A stretch of 64,000 nt of DNA from the NCBI RefSeq assembly GCF_023101765.2, contig NC_064237.1, positions 10,449,649 through 10,513,648 of the forward strand, written 5' to 3'. The DNA is from Spodoptera frugiperda. Lineage: Eukaryota > Arthropoda > Insecta > Lepidoptera > Noctuidae. Below, piece after piece: positions 48,401 through 59,971 of this stretch (position 1 is the first letter of the stretch; each line of letters begins with the position of its first letter). The translations under genes were made by a program, and so were the position numbers. The notes beneath the pieces were generated by a model, which was given only the letters and a program-made list of their open reading frames with translations, was not told where the DNA came from and did no database searches.

Positions 48401-51400
48401 AGGTTGTAAATCACACGGTATTATATCTTCTAAATCTCTTGCTTCCTTAGTATAACTTAACGGTAATCCACCTCCAGGGCACTCGTAACGATCACTTTCA
48501 AGGTACGCCGGCCCGACGCCGACAAAAGTATCCTTCAACGTCATCACTTGCATCCCGAAGCGAATGATGTAGGATGCCTCGGGATGCACAGGCACCCAGT
48601 GCTGCCCCCTGCTTTATATTTTATAATTACACCGCTCCCAAACTCAAATGATGTGCATATGAACATGATGCTTTTGAAATGATCTCTAGTGCTAAGCATT
48701 GCATAAATTAGCGAATCAAACTAGTTGAATAAATCACATCATTAAGTCGGCCGCAGTACTGACACCATCACGTTGAGCCACAAGCCGTCACATGCATCCT
48801 CCGTGCTCACCGCGTCGCATGCCGAAGCATCCTTTCTGTCACCGCTCGCAGTCGTGTAGTATAAGTTTATTTACAATATGAGCAACATCGCACGCAAGTA
48901 GTGTATATGTTCGGCCAGAGAAAGATACTTTTGCGAAGTCGGTCCGGGCGTGGCGTGTCGCGGCCTACCTACCTCGTACGTCTCTAGCGCGGGCTCTTTG
49001 TGGAACCTGTCCTGCAGGTTGCAGACGCTGCCGAATAGCCGCTGCATGAGCGTCGTCACCGACGGCTTTAACAGCGGCGGCACGGTCACGGACGTCGGCA
49101 GGGACCTTAACAGAGACAGGAGCTTTACCTCTTGGCTCTGTAATGTAGGGTGCTTAGCGAACATCTCCTCCAGTTTCCTCATGGCGAGGCGGCCGCGCTC
49201 GATGTGCGCCGCCACGCGCGGCTCCAGCAGGCGCGGCACGGCCGGCGGGCCCGCGCCCCCGCGCCCCCGCCCGCCGCGCCCCCGCGCCCCCGCCCGAGCC
49301 CGAGCCGCACGAGCCGCACTCCACGCCCACGGCTGCGGACACAAGACGATGTACCACCCACTGTACAATCACTGCACCACTACTTACAGGGCCGTACCTG
49401 GCGCGGGCGCGACGTCCGGCGGCGTGGCGGGCAGTGCGTCGGGCGTGCGAGGGTCGGCGTCGTGCGCGGAGCTCTGTGTCTCCCACGAGTCCTCCGACCC
49501 GGACCCCTCCGAGCCCCATAGCTCACCTTCTTCGCTGTCATACTCTCCAACCTGACAAACATACAAATTGCAATTAGAGTCAATCGCGCGACATATTAAC
49601 TATGATACATTAATTATTAACACAATCTCAGTCTCACCTTATACAGATCCTGTGGCCAGCACATACTAGTGTGTCCATCCACCCACCATACCTTGACGCG
49701 CCCCGACGGGAAGTTGTCTATCACCTTCAAACAACAAAATAATAAACAATTAGTTAATAAATTATCGCAGACTACAAACTTAGCAATACTTCATTTTAGG
49801 GTCATCTACCGTAATTGACAGTAAAATCTCTAGGAAATAAATTTTGAATATACAGCATGTTCGGTTTCGGATTTCCGATACACTATTTGTGTTGGACATA
49901 AAATTGAATTTGTTAAAACAGTACCTAGTGGGGCCACACTCTTCATACCTCAGTAGGAAACATGTGAATATTATTGTTTTCAGTACTAACCTGTCCAGCA
50001 GTGCAGTTAGCGTCCTCCCCCGTGAAGTTAGCGACCCGGATGACGACAGTGCCGGGCCGGTACTGGAAGTCCGGGTGGTCCTTCAGGTCGTACACGCTCA
50101 CCTCGCTCTCGTGTAACATTTGTGGACTAGTGGTCGGAGAAAAACAGTATACACTTGGATTTGTGTTATCTAATGATGGTTTCTTTTTAAATTGATAATT
50201 CCGTTGGGATTTCAGACGGTTTGTTTGTAACCGTATAAACAATTTAGAGTTGAAAAAAAAATCATAATCGGCTGAAAAGACTGGGACTGAATTAGATTCA
50301 TGGATAGACAGAACTTGTTGTCCTTATTTAAAATATATAATTACAATGATGGCTTTATTTCTATCTCTATTATAAAAGAATACTAGACTGTAAAAGTAAC
50401 TCACACTGGTTCGTCAGCGCTGGTGTAGGTCCGGTACCAGTGGACGATGGCGGTCCGGCCGTGGTGGTCCACGCGCTGTACCACGCCGTACTCACGGTGT
50501 TTCAGCTATAACGTAACAATACATCGTTTTTTTCAATATTACACAACGTGAAGCCCTTTATCCCTAAAGGGTAGGGTATCCCAGAGGTGCACAATACGGC
50601 ACGTTATGTCGCTATACAATGGACATCCACTTTTCACAATTTGTGTTATAAGTCCCATGTAATAGGGTGCCACACTCCGTGCTACACTGAAAATTTTTCG
50701 AAAAACCCAAATGGTGCAGTAGTAATTTACCCGACCCGGGAATCAAACATGAGACCCTTGTTCGGCAGTTGCACTTGCGACCACTCGACCAACGTAGCAG
50801 TCGTCATAAGTTAGTCTACATTATAGTTAGATATTTTATCATTATGTATAAGACAGCTAAGGATACTAACTTGTTGGTTCTCCTCGACATTAGCTGCTCC
50901 GCTGACTACAAAGTCGCCAGGGAAGCACTCCTGCCCGTCTAAGTGGTGGATCGGATACAGTTGTGTGGATGGAATGCCCATTTCTATTGTGCCGTCCTGG
51001 AGAGATATAATGTGTTAGTTTTAGAAGATGTGTACAGCAAGATGCAAGATAATTATTATTGATGTCAAGTTAAAGACAAAAAGAGTAAGTTACATCGCTC
51101 GTAGAAATTACAAGTAATGAGCACGATAAACATCAGCCATGGATTTGCAAATGGATGAGAGGAGACCTTTGTTCAGTAGATGATTTCTGACTTTAGACAA
51201 ATACTGCTGAGGATAACGTACCTGCCAGACGACATTGGCGCGGCTGGTGGTGTGTAGAGTCTCGACGACGACGCGGTCCCCGGGGCGCGGCGGGGGCGCG
51301 GGGGGCGCGCGGCGCACGGTGCGCTTGAGGCGCTTGCCGCGCAGCAGGCGCACGGCCAGCTGCGGGGACCGCTTGCCGCGCCCCGACGCAGCCGACGAAC

Positions 51401-54400
51401 AGCGGGACGACCACGTCGCGCCACTGGCGTACACAAGCTCACTGTACATGGCTCTTTATCATATCAGTATCATGTTATGGGGCATGCCAGCACGCGCAAA
51501 CATTCCCTAATTTCACAAATTACTGCAATAGATTTTCAATCTTATGATTTCGTTTATAAAGTAGAAAATATGTTGATGGAATTTGACAGTTTGGTAGCTT
51601 GATGTACGGGTGTTTGTACCAAAGTCATGCAAAGTTAGATGTACTTATGAATAGTTTTTAATGGATAAGCGAATGAATGTAGGGTTTAATGGCAAGATGA
51701 GATGATAGTCACCTGTCAGTATCGCTGCCATCGCTGCTAGTATTCTCCCAGTTGTCGGAGTCGTCGTCGTTGAGCGCGTTATCAGACTTGCTGTCTCCGT
51801 TGAGCAGCGAGGAGTCGTCCCGCGCGGGCTCAGGACTGCGGACGTGCCATCTAGTTAGTCCACAGTGACCTCGTCAGATGAGCACACAACTAAACATATC
51901 ATGCTGTACATAGCTGCCACTACATGCCACTACGATCCTAAATTATGTGTCTCAATAATGTTTGATGTTAATTAATGTATGTTTCTAATGGTAAAATTGT
52001 TTTAACAAACTGTGCGACTAATTAGTAAAGAATACAAATTAACTATGAATAATTATTAACTATGAATGAGTGATATTTCAAACATAAAATAGAAAGTATT
52101 TACTTTGATTGAAACTCTAATCATGACTTTCAAAAGTGGAACCGGTTACTTCTCTCAAAAAATCCAATACCTACTTCCAATAAGAATCACAAATGTAATT
52201 TAGGACCCTATAGAACAATTAGTTTTACATGATTGTATCGGAAATCCGTACTCAAACACACTGTACATAGATTTAAAACACAAGCTTCTACCACTAAGCC
52301 ACAACTGACCTGATTCCCGAATCGTTCTTCTCCTCAGTAGCCGTGTCTTCCTGCGAGCTGGCCATGGGCAGACAGACGTCTCCTATAGGCTCGATCTTGA
52401 TGCTGGGGCAGGTGGCGTCCATCTTCAGAGCATCGTCGAGAGATTCCAGCTTGTCTTCTGCTGGGTCTACTTCCATGTCGTTCTGAGGGACGGAAGGTGG
52501 TTTAGTAGGTGTGTTAGTTGAGATTCATGGTTGTGTATAGATTATATTATTTGAAGTTTTTGTGATGTGACTGCTGATCAGGTTAAGTCTAATGAACTTT
52601 GAGAGCATTAGTTAACATTTTAGTTTAATTTTGTAATGATTGTAAGGAAACATATTATGACATATCTTGTTCAAGGATAAGACAACCTATTAGATGCATT
52701 AATTTTACAACTCCGACATTTAATTTTGTATTAGAACGATCATGAGTGACTACTTAGTTACTTACATAGTTTCTTGTGCAATGTCATCTCTAAGAGCCCC
52801 CACTGTGGCTTGAAAGTAGTCGAGTAACCTCGAGCGTTTACATATAAGGTTATGATAGACTTATACTTACATCGTTAGACTTAAGTTTCCGATGTGCCGA
52901 GGCTCGTTTCTTAGGGCGGGACGGCACGTGATCAGTCGAGTTGGTGTCGGTTTTCGAAGGCTTCTTTATCGGTTTGGTTTGCTTACGGAGATTCCTGTAG
53001 TATTTACCTGTAACAAATAAAACGTAAAAAGATCATTTTCTTGGCTGTGCCTAGTTATACTTTATATCATTAGGCTACCACAATAATATAAGCACGTCTT
53101 GTAGCTGATATAATTATGATGGTATTCTTTAACAAAACATTGCCCTACACTAGGATTTACTCCTGGGTGCGTTTACAAACATACGAGTTCACATGCACAT
53201 GACACCCTGATCCGGGACAATAATTTGAGGATCACACAAAGAGTTGCCCCATGCGGAAATCGCACCCGCTGCACGTCCCGCGGCAGCCGGTTGCCCAGCC
53301 ACCGTGCCAACCGTGCAGTCAAATTATTAAATTATTGCAAAGTTCCAAAAAAATTAAGAGATAAAGTGGAATTTATATTATAAAAGGAGATTTCATTTAC
53401 CACTAGCAGACAAAGAACAGTCTTAAATTAATTCGACAATCGGAATGCATGAGTGTGCAATACCTAAAGTATTAATTCTCGGGAACAAATATAAATATCC
53501 TGTGGGAGAACACGCGTGATCGCGCAAAACCGAATTAGGGAAATCCCAGTTAGTTGAAATATAAATTGAGATAATCGTGTTTAAACTAAAAATAAACTTG
53601 TATGATAAACGTGGCGCTAGTCAGAAGCTCAAAAATTGGCAGTCACAATTCGACAAAATTCCGTTTGGTTTCGAGGGCAGGTGGCAGTTGCTCTTTGTAA
53701 AATTCTGACATTACCCAATCTATTTGGAAAACGACTATCACCCAATCGAGTTGGAAAATATCGAAAAAATCACACATCGCGCTACTATCCTGTAGAGGCC
53801 GAAACTACAGAACCTATTCTTACACATAATCCTTAAAATACTTAGCTCTGGTGAACACTATTCTATTTCTGATGTTTCCAACGTGAACGTAGCTGTATGC
53901 AGTCTTTAATTTTCAATCTTATACTTATTATACATACAAAGCTCAAAAGTGTTTTGTTTGAACGCGCTAATCTCGGAAACTACTGATCCGAAAGTAGCTA
54001 GTATCTTATAAACATATGATGCATCCTACTAATATTATAAATGCGTAAGTTTGTATGTATGTTACTCTTTCACGTCAAAACGGCAGAAGAGATGGAGATG
54101 AAATTTGAAACAGGTGTAGATTATGGTCTGGAATAACATAGGCCACTTTTTATCCCACGAGAACGTGGGCGAAGCCGCTGGCAGAAGCTAGTACTATAAT
54201 AATATATTTTTAGAGATACTCACTTTGTTGTTTCCTCCATTGCTTCTTACTAACAAAGGTGTCTTCAGGGCCGATGGTGAGGAAGTTTCTGTCACCGACC
54301 TGCAGTGTGCACGGCTCGAATACATTCAGCAGCTTTAGGTTCTTTAGATCTTCACCTGGGTGAGCAACCAATGTCTTGTTAATAATTAGCGTAAAATGCT

Positions 54401-57400
54401 ATGACCTATATAATATACTTAAAGACGGGAAAAAATATGTAAAGCTCATAAGATGCGATACTATAAGGTTTATTTTTATAAGGGGGAAAATCATTACTCA
54501 ACTAGTGACAGACTCTTACTGACTAAAACGGTAGTTTTTAGTCCGTAATGGGGTGCCGTTGCTACTTCTACTTCGAACCAGAACCCTAATAGCCAGCAAG
54601 GTCGTCCGCAGCCCTGTGAATTTATTCGTGTCCCTGAGACTGACTACTTTAGATCCTGATAGGAATTGCTATGGATTTGGAAGTTAGTGGCGGGTTTGTC
54701 CCAAAATAGAGCCCCGGGAATACTATAGAGGTTGATTGGAAGTCAGTGAAATCTTTGAGTAATATGAGTTGACTATTGATAGAAAACTGTTGAAGGCAAA
54801 TTCTCCTAAGCTGACTGTTTTAGCTGTGAATGCATTAAAATACTTCGTAAGTAAAAAGCGTCAATATAATTTATTCATCTCATGCGCTCATGTGCTACGG
54901 GTCTAATACATTAAGAATTTCATATTGTTCATTTCCCCAGGACTACGGAGCAGTTTGGGTCCGTGCCAGAAAGTTATGATTATTCTATTTTATGTAGCAC
55001 GTGCAGTTCAGCGCAGAATGCATCAGTTATTTTATGTCCTAGATTTTTTTATAATAACTATTTGTTACATAATGACAATTTTATTTATAAATGTATTTCG
55101 GGAGTAAATAAGACGTTAATTCCACTGGTAATCTGACTGAGCTAGTCTATGTGGTCTAAATAGTGTTATATATTATTGGAAAAGTAAATATGTTCACATA
55201 ATATAAAATAAATTTCATTACATATAATGTTTCTTACTAAATTATTTTATCCACAAAAAGATAAGGTAAAGATCAGAAGTATGTTTGTTTTCGCCAGTAA
55301 CCAGGTTCAGACTCGAACGAAGATCGAGAATCGTGCGATGGGAACATAAAAAAATTGAATTATTCAATAATATTTTGACAGATCCAAACTGCAAAATAGG
55401 ATGAAGTTTTGATATTTCGAACATTCGGTAATACGAAATATTTTAAGAGTACCTCGAATTTCCAATTATCGAGAGAGTCAACCGTATTCGTAAAGTGGTG
55501 GAAGGCGAAAGGCCGAAGATCGATCTCAGCAGCGGGCTATTCTAGAGGTCTATATTCATAGACCTCTAGAATAGCTGCTATTCAGCAGTGGATGGAAACA
55601 AGCTGATGATGAAACATTATGATGATATTACCTTCAACTAGGAACTTGGGTTGCTGCGGCGTGGTGGGGTCGGTAGGGTTGGTGCACAGCGCGCGACACT
55701 GCCAGTGCACGCTCACGCTCTCCGTCATCACCGCCTCCACGGTGAACTGGAGACAAAGGAGTAGCTGCTTGTAGCCTCAATTCTTTACCACATGTTATTT
55801 TTTTTTATTTTTTTATTTAAAAAACGTTGCCCCACATTAGGATTTTCTCCTGTGTCGTGGGTGCGTTTACAGACATACAATTTCACATGCACACGACACC
55901 CAGACCCGAAACAACAATTTGTGGATCAAACAAAGAGTTGCTCCATGCAGGAATCGAACCCGCTACACGTTGCGCGGCAGCCAGTTGCCCAGCCACCGCG
56001 CCAACCGTGCAGTCAATTATTATTTATGATAGTTACTTTTAAAATTATGTGATAACGTATTTTGCCATCTTAAAAAGGTAGCTAATTAAAGACCTAAACA
56101 CTTTTGTACACCCAAACAATTGATCGAATCTTCAACTTAATTGCAGGTCGATCGGTGAATTGACCTCGTCATACTATGCGTCCGGTTCGCTACATCGATT
56201 TGTAATTTGGCTACATCATGATGAGCTCATTAAAAGGTGGGCTTTTTTTTAAAGGGGGGATAATCATCCAATGACTTCTCGGGCCTTGGGCGAGGCGAAA
56301 GAGTGTCAAACTCTTACTAACTAAAAACCACCCCGTTCCTACACGTGCTTTTCGAGCCGGAGCCCCGGTAAACCCGCTAGGTAGTCCGCAGCTCCGGATA
56401 GTACGGTCAGCGTAGTGGCTGGACAACTAGCTACTGAACAATGGGTGGCGGGTTCGATTTCAGCACAAAGCGTTCCTTATTGGGAAAACAAATTCACCTT
56501 TCACCCACCATCCACAGAACTTCTTACACCTAGTTAAGATAGCATCTAATCATGTACAATATTAGTATAGGTAGTGCTTACCTTATGATCATGCATCTTA
56601 TGTTTCCTGGCGGCTTTCATTTCCTTGGTGATGTGGAGCCAGTTGGCGGAGTCGAGCGAGCCCAGCGGGCCGTACACCACCTGTCCAGGGTAGAACTCGG
56701 ACGAGGAGTAGGGAGTGGAGCGGCGGCGGCGCATCGAGTAGTCCTCCAGGGGACACGTGTCCAGGTCAGGGTACTCTAGCCTGGAGCCCTCCGCTGACAC
56801 GAGCCGGAGTTTGCTATGGACCGCCTGTGTAGAGACGTTAATTTTATTACAATAAGCTCTTGTACCCCTTGGGTTTATCGGTCGTGTGGGGCCAGGACAG
56901 TGAATAAAGCTTAGTGGTGCTTTATAACTGGTGCGGAAACTATTTTTTTTCGAAAACACGTAAGCATAAAAATCTAAAACTTATCAATCATTAGTGAAAG
57001 AACTAGAAGGTGCCCCTACCATTTACCAACTCCCAAATAATAGTATTTTGTGATGTGAGAGCCCTGTAATTAACTAAAATCAAATTAGACTAGTAGAATG
57101 CATTTATGTCAGCTTGGAGTTGTCATGCTCACTCAAAGGTCTCATTGGCGGTGGCACGGGCATTGGATCGCTCGATTCCCTGCAACATGGTTGAGTTGGG
57201 CGGTGCTGGTGTACGTGTCATGTTCGTGAACGGGCGCTGTCAACTGGGACTGGTCAGCTCCGGACTGCGTTAATTTTTATTGTCCTCTAGGTTATTTTCT
57301 TTTTCTATCGCTTCGACTGTATATTAGTTTTACATTGTTCTCACATAGTTGAAGTAATCGAAACAATGTAACCAAGAATTGTATTGTAAATCTGATTGAA

Positions 57401-59971
57401 AAAGAGTAACCTATGGAGTTTCTTGCTCGTTCTTCTCCATAGGAATCTACACTTTGGAACGAGCAAATAGCTTCACTAGAGGACTGACCGACAGACAGAC
57501 GTTATTAATATTATTATATTTGCTTTGACGTTCAAAAGTGCCTTTCTGGTCTATTTGAAATAAATGATTTTGACTTTGACTTTGACTTTGACTGATATAC
57601 ACATTTTTTTCTCTATTTTAACTCTGATTTGGATTTTATGTCATGTTATAGTCTGTTTTGGAATTCATCCATGTATGTCAAAAATCGTAAATTTTGTGAA
57701 TTTATTAATTTGGCTTTGGCTACTATTTTAAATGACTTCTATCATGTTTGTGCATTTGCCAGAAATAATAAATTGCCGAAATTACGTGGGATTGTTGATA
57801 CAATGACAAGGAACATGTACATGCCTAATACCTATACATACATATTATGTGTTTATTAATGTATGTAGGACAGTGTTGAACAAAACCCCTATTGGAGTTA
57901 CAATGTTTGTACGAGTAACAATGATAACTACACATAATTTTAATGAATGATGAATAAAATTTATAACTTAACAAACATACTCTTTTACAACATAATTGTA
58001 TGCCTTATATCTATTTTATCAAAAAGGAAGAAGGAAAAAATACTTCAAAAAAAGACAATTAACTAACCTTAGAAGTTCCAACCCACGAATCAAGACAGAC
58101 AGCTAAATCCGGAGTAAACTCCTCCAAAGGCTGGAGTCTCTCGCTGGCGACGCTGGGTATCACATGCTTGGTGCCCACTATCTGCAGGGCTGCGTTCATG
58201 ATGATGTCCCTGCAGTAGCCTCTCTGTGTGTCCTTGCCAGCGATGAGACGGCGAACCACGTCGCCAGGCATCAGGGAACGGTCTGCTAAACCAACCTGTT
58301 GTCATAGCAAATAAAATTAAGTACATATTAATAGATAGAACTTATATTGAGTATTATGGTCTGTGGGCTTTCTTTGGCTTGTAAAAGAAATTAATTGTGC
58401 TTATTGGTTTCACTTATGATTACAAATGGCCTGCAATAATATTTTGAATTTTGATGAAATATACATTTTTACACACAACTTTTTTTTTCATTGTAGCATG
58501 TACTAATTATAATGGGGCTGAAGGTTTTCTATTTAAAAAAAACATATTTATTAAATAAAGATAATACTTATGTTTTTGACACAGAGACAGGTCTGATACT
58601 TACTTGATACAATAAAAATATTAGCATCAACTAGTTAATAAAAATTATAGATGCATTATTTTAAGAAACTAGCTAAAATTGTCAAGTTGTTTATAGTCCG
58701 GATATTTTTGTCATGTCATTTTCGACTCGGACCCTCCAAAACATTTTTAAACCTTTTGAGCCTTTTATGAAGAAAGTTAATATAGCTTTTCTATATTACA
58801 ACATAAAGCAAACCTATAATAACAAGCTAGTAAGAGTTCATAAACACATTATTTGCTACATCCATACATGGATCATGCATTAAACATAAGTCATAAGGCC
58901 TTAATTGGTATGTTATTTATTAGTATGCTAAATTATGAAGACCACACCCTTTTGGATTTAATAAATTAAGAATTATTTAGCAATAAAACTGTGAACAACA
59001 TAAGCTTTATAAACTTAGTATGAACTTTTCTATAGCCATAACTAAAGATTACCATGCCATCAATTGTGATAGTCCTCAAGTTTTAGTAGCAGAAGCAAAA
59101 CATTTTTTTTAATAAAAATATTAGGAGTTATATACAAAGTGATATTTTTTAAATATCTTGCTATAAGTATACACATCCACTGGCCCCACTAGAGCATTTT
59201 TTTTCTTATAGGTAAATATTTTCTTTCTAACAAAAACCTTGTTAGAATTAATTGCTATTAGTAAAGTACATTGTCCTATTGCTTATTAGAACATTTTTTA
59301 TCAATATTTCATTTTAAATTACAACTGCACTTACATGTGCAACAATTTTATTATTAAAAACTATTATAGTAGTCTCATGTTCATAATCAATAACTTAAAA
59401 TGATGAAAATAAGCCATGAAAGGGCTCTTTAGGTTCAATAACACTAGTACTAAAGCATTGCATGAATTATTCCAGTAGCTCAATTAGGGTGGGTTGCATG
59501 CTTTCTAAATAATTTATGTGTTGAGGGTAGACTTGTTTCAAATTGAGCTTAGACCTTGAAGTACCCCTCTAGAACGTGCTCAAGGGCATTTCATGCGTTA
59601 TTCAATTCAAATTAACACTAGGCCCAGACTCAGGGGTTGTTGTACTCCCAAGTACAAGTCTATAGATTCTCAATTACGAATACGGTGCGCAAGTGCCAAA
59701 CACCGTAAGAGATTAACTATTGTAATTTGCAGTTATCCTTGCTTACCGACTTCTCGGATATGACTCGCTCGGTGCCGGAAGGATGCCAGACAACGCGAAT
59801 TTCGCCTTTTTGTATAGGAGTTTCAATGTCGCTCTCTTGATCGCTGGAGTTGGCTTCATAGTTCTCGAGTACCAGACCGAAGACCACTTGACCGCGATTG
59901 TTGATTTTATACACTTCATCCTCGTAAAAATATTGAAAGTCAGTCGGCGAACCTGGATTTTGCCCCGCCAT
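39094..59971 (-). CDS. UBE2O: UBE2O, E2/E3 hybrid ubiquitin-conjugating enzyme, 25 coding exons
   Basis: Exons (high-low): 59971-59747, 58295-58068, 56824-56582, 55746-55632, 54355-54224, 53007-52871, 52482-52310, 51835-51713, 51423-51222, 50996-50871, 50505-50405, 50126-49991, 49724-49638, 49551-49388, 49318-48973, 47887-47798, 47632-47354, 46927-46819, 46484-46376, 46144-46055, 41679-41570, 40928-40690, 40195-39998, 39697-39547, 39464-39094; about 1,427 residues (human about 1,290). The N-terminal conserved regions (FYEDEVYKINNRG onward) are followed by a basic stretch, acidic linkers and a C-terminal UBC fold. Phases agree throughout, but the exon 9 acceptor (51423 or 51441) and the exon 14/15 junction are uncertain. 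Known role: ubiquitinates substrates such as orphan ribosomal and globin subunits without a separate E3. The ATG lies in caatATGGCGGGG. Confidence 0.94.
39547..40928 (-). CDS. UBE2O: UBE2O exons 22-24: UBC catalytic domain
   Basis: Exon 22 carries APAAHRFRLSMLQPSEPRTF, the lead-in helix, and ends LPPG. Exon 23 has VWVRGYEDRIDLL, TPYEGGLFVFDVQL, the PPLCHYHSYC strand and RLNPNLYEDGK, the family's version of the HPN motif. Exon 24 begins VCVSLLGTW, placing the catalytic Cys at about residue 1256, two codons after an intron, and continues VWGKDSSLLQVIVSLQGLIL. All residues expected for an active E2 are present. A family A repeat (39775-39955) sits in intron 23 and a family B fragment in intron 22. 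Confidence 0.95.
39775..39955 (-). repeat. SINE-like repeat, family A (UBE2O intron 23)
   Basis: Good reverse copy: atccggagctgcggactacc, ctagcgggtttaccggggct, gagaagtcattggatgattt, then an A-run. Confidence 0.85.
40378..40470 (-). repeat. SINE-like repeat, family B fragment
   Basis: Reverse 3' end with gtcacctgatggtaagcgat and cccatggacacccgcaacac. It lies in UBE2O intron 22, next to a ggaattccgatac word at 40320-40340. Confidence 0.7.
42255..42420. repeat. foldback element, acttgagacgggatatttacc family, copy 2
   Basis: tttaaactgacatggtcact, then gaacttgagacgggatattt, tttcggcactgttgcgagcg and terminal tcaagttctaatgata. Compared with copy 1 (35985-36180) the central segment is inverted. Confidence 0.75.
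42880..43045. repeat. palindromic MITE-like element with CCAAT core, copy 1
   Basis: The ends taCCCTTAGTACAAGTTTG and CAAACTCATATTAAGGGTA are inverted repeats. The centre is a near-palindrome, cgccgctctgattggccggc facing gctaaccaatcagagcttcg, with paired cgcgttcg/cgaacgcg. Confidence 0.85.
43800..43965. repeat. palindromic MITE-like element with CCAAT core, copy 2
   Basis: Same core (gttcggcgctctgattggcc, aaccaaccaataagagcgcc) and right terminus (acaaactcgtactgagggta) as copy 1. The left terminus is diverged. The two copies are about 0.9 kb apart. Confidence 0.8.
44320..44462 (-). repeat. SINE-like repeat, family A (degraded)
   Basis: ggggcccagtagggctgatt, gatccggagctggatgtctg, ttaccggggctctgg and gtctgacactccctccc. 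Lacks the final catccaatgacttct part. Confidence 0.65.
44880..45025 (+). repeat. dispersed repeat tail
   Basis: ttagtcttgccaaaactcga, aatcggctggacagttttgg and ggcacgaagtttgccgggtc, the wording of a degenerate retroelement tail seen widely in Lepidoptera. Only one copy is in this window. Confidence 0.45.
47030..47200 (+). repeat. SINE-like repeat, family A (UBE2O intron 17)
   Basis: Forward copy: ttttttttgagggggaaaatc, cgccttgggcgaggcgagag, ggagtgtactatgtatactc, ccactaggtggtcgtagctc. Confidence 0.75.
48057..48187. repeat. MITE-like element with gatcggatttccgatac termini
   Basis: Left end agggatcggatttccgatac (about 48058-48077) and right end gtatcgggaatccgatccc (48166-48184) are near-perfect inverted repeats around about 90 bases. 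The same end word recurs singly near 40320, 49865 and 52240, all in UBE2O introns. Confidence 0.75.
48395..48830 (-). CDS. small nested two-exon gene in UBE2O intron 15, 77-residue protein, unrecognised
   Basis: Exon 1 48830-48811 (ATG then LRHATR, donor GTGAGC) joins exon 2 48608-48395 (acceptor ataaagcag) at phase 2. The product continues GQHWVPVHPEASYIIRFGMQ ... GVGPAYLESDRYECPGGGLP and ends PCDLQPE at TGA. An in-frame TAA lies just before the exon 2 acceptor, so the open frame starts exactly where the splice site predicts. AATAAA on the - strand at 48302-48297 follows the stop by about 95 bases. Composition is protein-like, not repeat-like. It lies on the same strand as UBE2O, wholly within the 1.1-kb intron 15. 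The MLRHATR start could suggest a mitochondrial protein, but this is speculation; I do not know the family. Alternative: an alternative terminal exon of UBE2O. Confidence 0.6.
50535..50815 (-). repeat. tRNA-derived SINE (family R), reverse
   Basis: Reverse counterpart of 4736-4945: aggtgcacaatacggcac, then antisense B-box-like cccgggaatcaaacat and ttgcacttgcgaccactcga. Lies in UBE2O intron 10. Confidence 0.65.
51713..53007 (-). CDS. UBE2O: UBE2O exons 6-8: basic and acidic linker
   Basis: Exon 6 (53007-52871) is Lys/Arg-rich (RKQTKPIKKPSK, SRPKKRASAHRKLK), a likely nuclear localisation signal. Exons 7 and 8 are acidic (DPAEDKLESLDDALK, DTATEEKNDSG, DDDSDNWENTSSDGSDTD). Similar low-complexity linkers separate the conserved regions in other UBE2O proteins. 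Between exons 7 and 8 lies an AT-rich intron that includes a gtatcggaaatccg word of the 48057 MITE-like family. Confidence 0.85.
53130..53335 (-). repeat. tRNA-derived SINE (family T), reverse
   Basis: Full-length reverse copy: cattgccctacactaggatt, gacaccctgatccgggacaa, gaaatcgcacccgctgcacg and accgtgccaaccgtgcagtc. Lies in UBE2O intron 5. Confidence 0.8.
53930..54195 (+). repeat. dispersed repeat, same family as the window's first 106 bases
   Basis: Longer copy: ctactaatattataaatgcg, tcacgtcaaaacggcagaag, ttatggtctggaataacata, acgtgggcgaagccgctggc, agaagctagta. Lies about 30 bases from UBE2O exon 5. Confidence 0.65.
54478..54615 (+). repeat. degraded family A repeat
   Basis: aagggggaaaatcat, gacagactcttactgactaa, agaaccctaatagccagcaa and gtcgtccgcagccct, with an internal insertion. 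UBE2O intron 4. Confidence 0.55.
55536..55575. repeat. perfect 18-bp-arm hairpin
   Basis: gctattctagaggtctat (55536-55553) and atagacctctagaatagc (55558-55575) are exact reverse complements around attc. The flanks echo each other (cagcagcgggctatt and tgctattcagcagtgg), so the palindrome looks inserted into a word such as cagcagcgggctattcagcagtgg. In UBE2O intron 4. Confidence 0.9.
55815..56020 (-). repeat. tRNA-derived SINE (family T), reverse, best copy
   Basis: The sense reads ggcgcggtggctgggcaact (A-box region), tagcgggttcgattcctgca (B-box) and ends in aaaatcctaatgtggggcaa. Lies in UBE2O intron 3. Confidence 0.85.
56240..56520 (+). repeat. family A repeat followed by a tRNA-like SINE fragment
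   Basis: 56240-56400 is a forward family A copy ending gtagtccgcagctccgg. It runs straight into a second element (gtcagcgtagtggctggaca, gggcgggttcgatttcagc-like), whose first part has tRNA A- and B-box-like words. UBE2O intron 3. Confidence 0.65.
57130..57600 (+). repeat. probable retroelement 3' end with (TTTGAC)n tail
   Basis: ttcaaaagtgcctttctggt, tatttgaaataaatgatttt and a tail of four ttgact units (57570-57596). This wording is typical of non-LTR retroelement ends in Lepidoptera. The upstream part (57150-57480) is less certain. UBE2O intron 2. Confidence 0.55.
58296..59746. other. UBE2O intron 1, AT-rich, no feature recognised
   Basis: About 1.45 kb. No repeat family of this window, no ORF with coding character and no RNA gene was seen. 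Confidence 0.5.
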
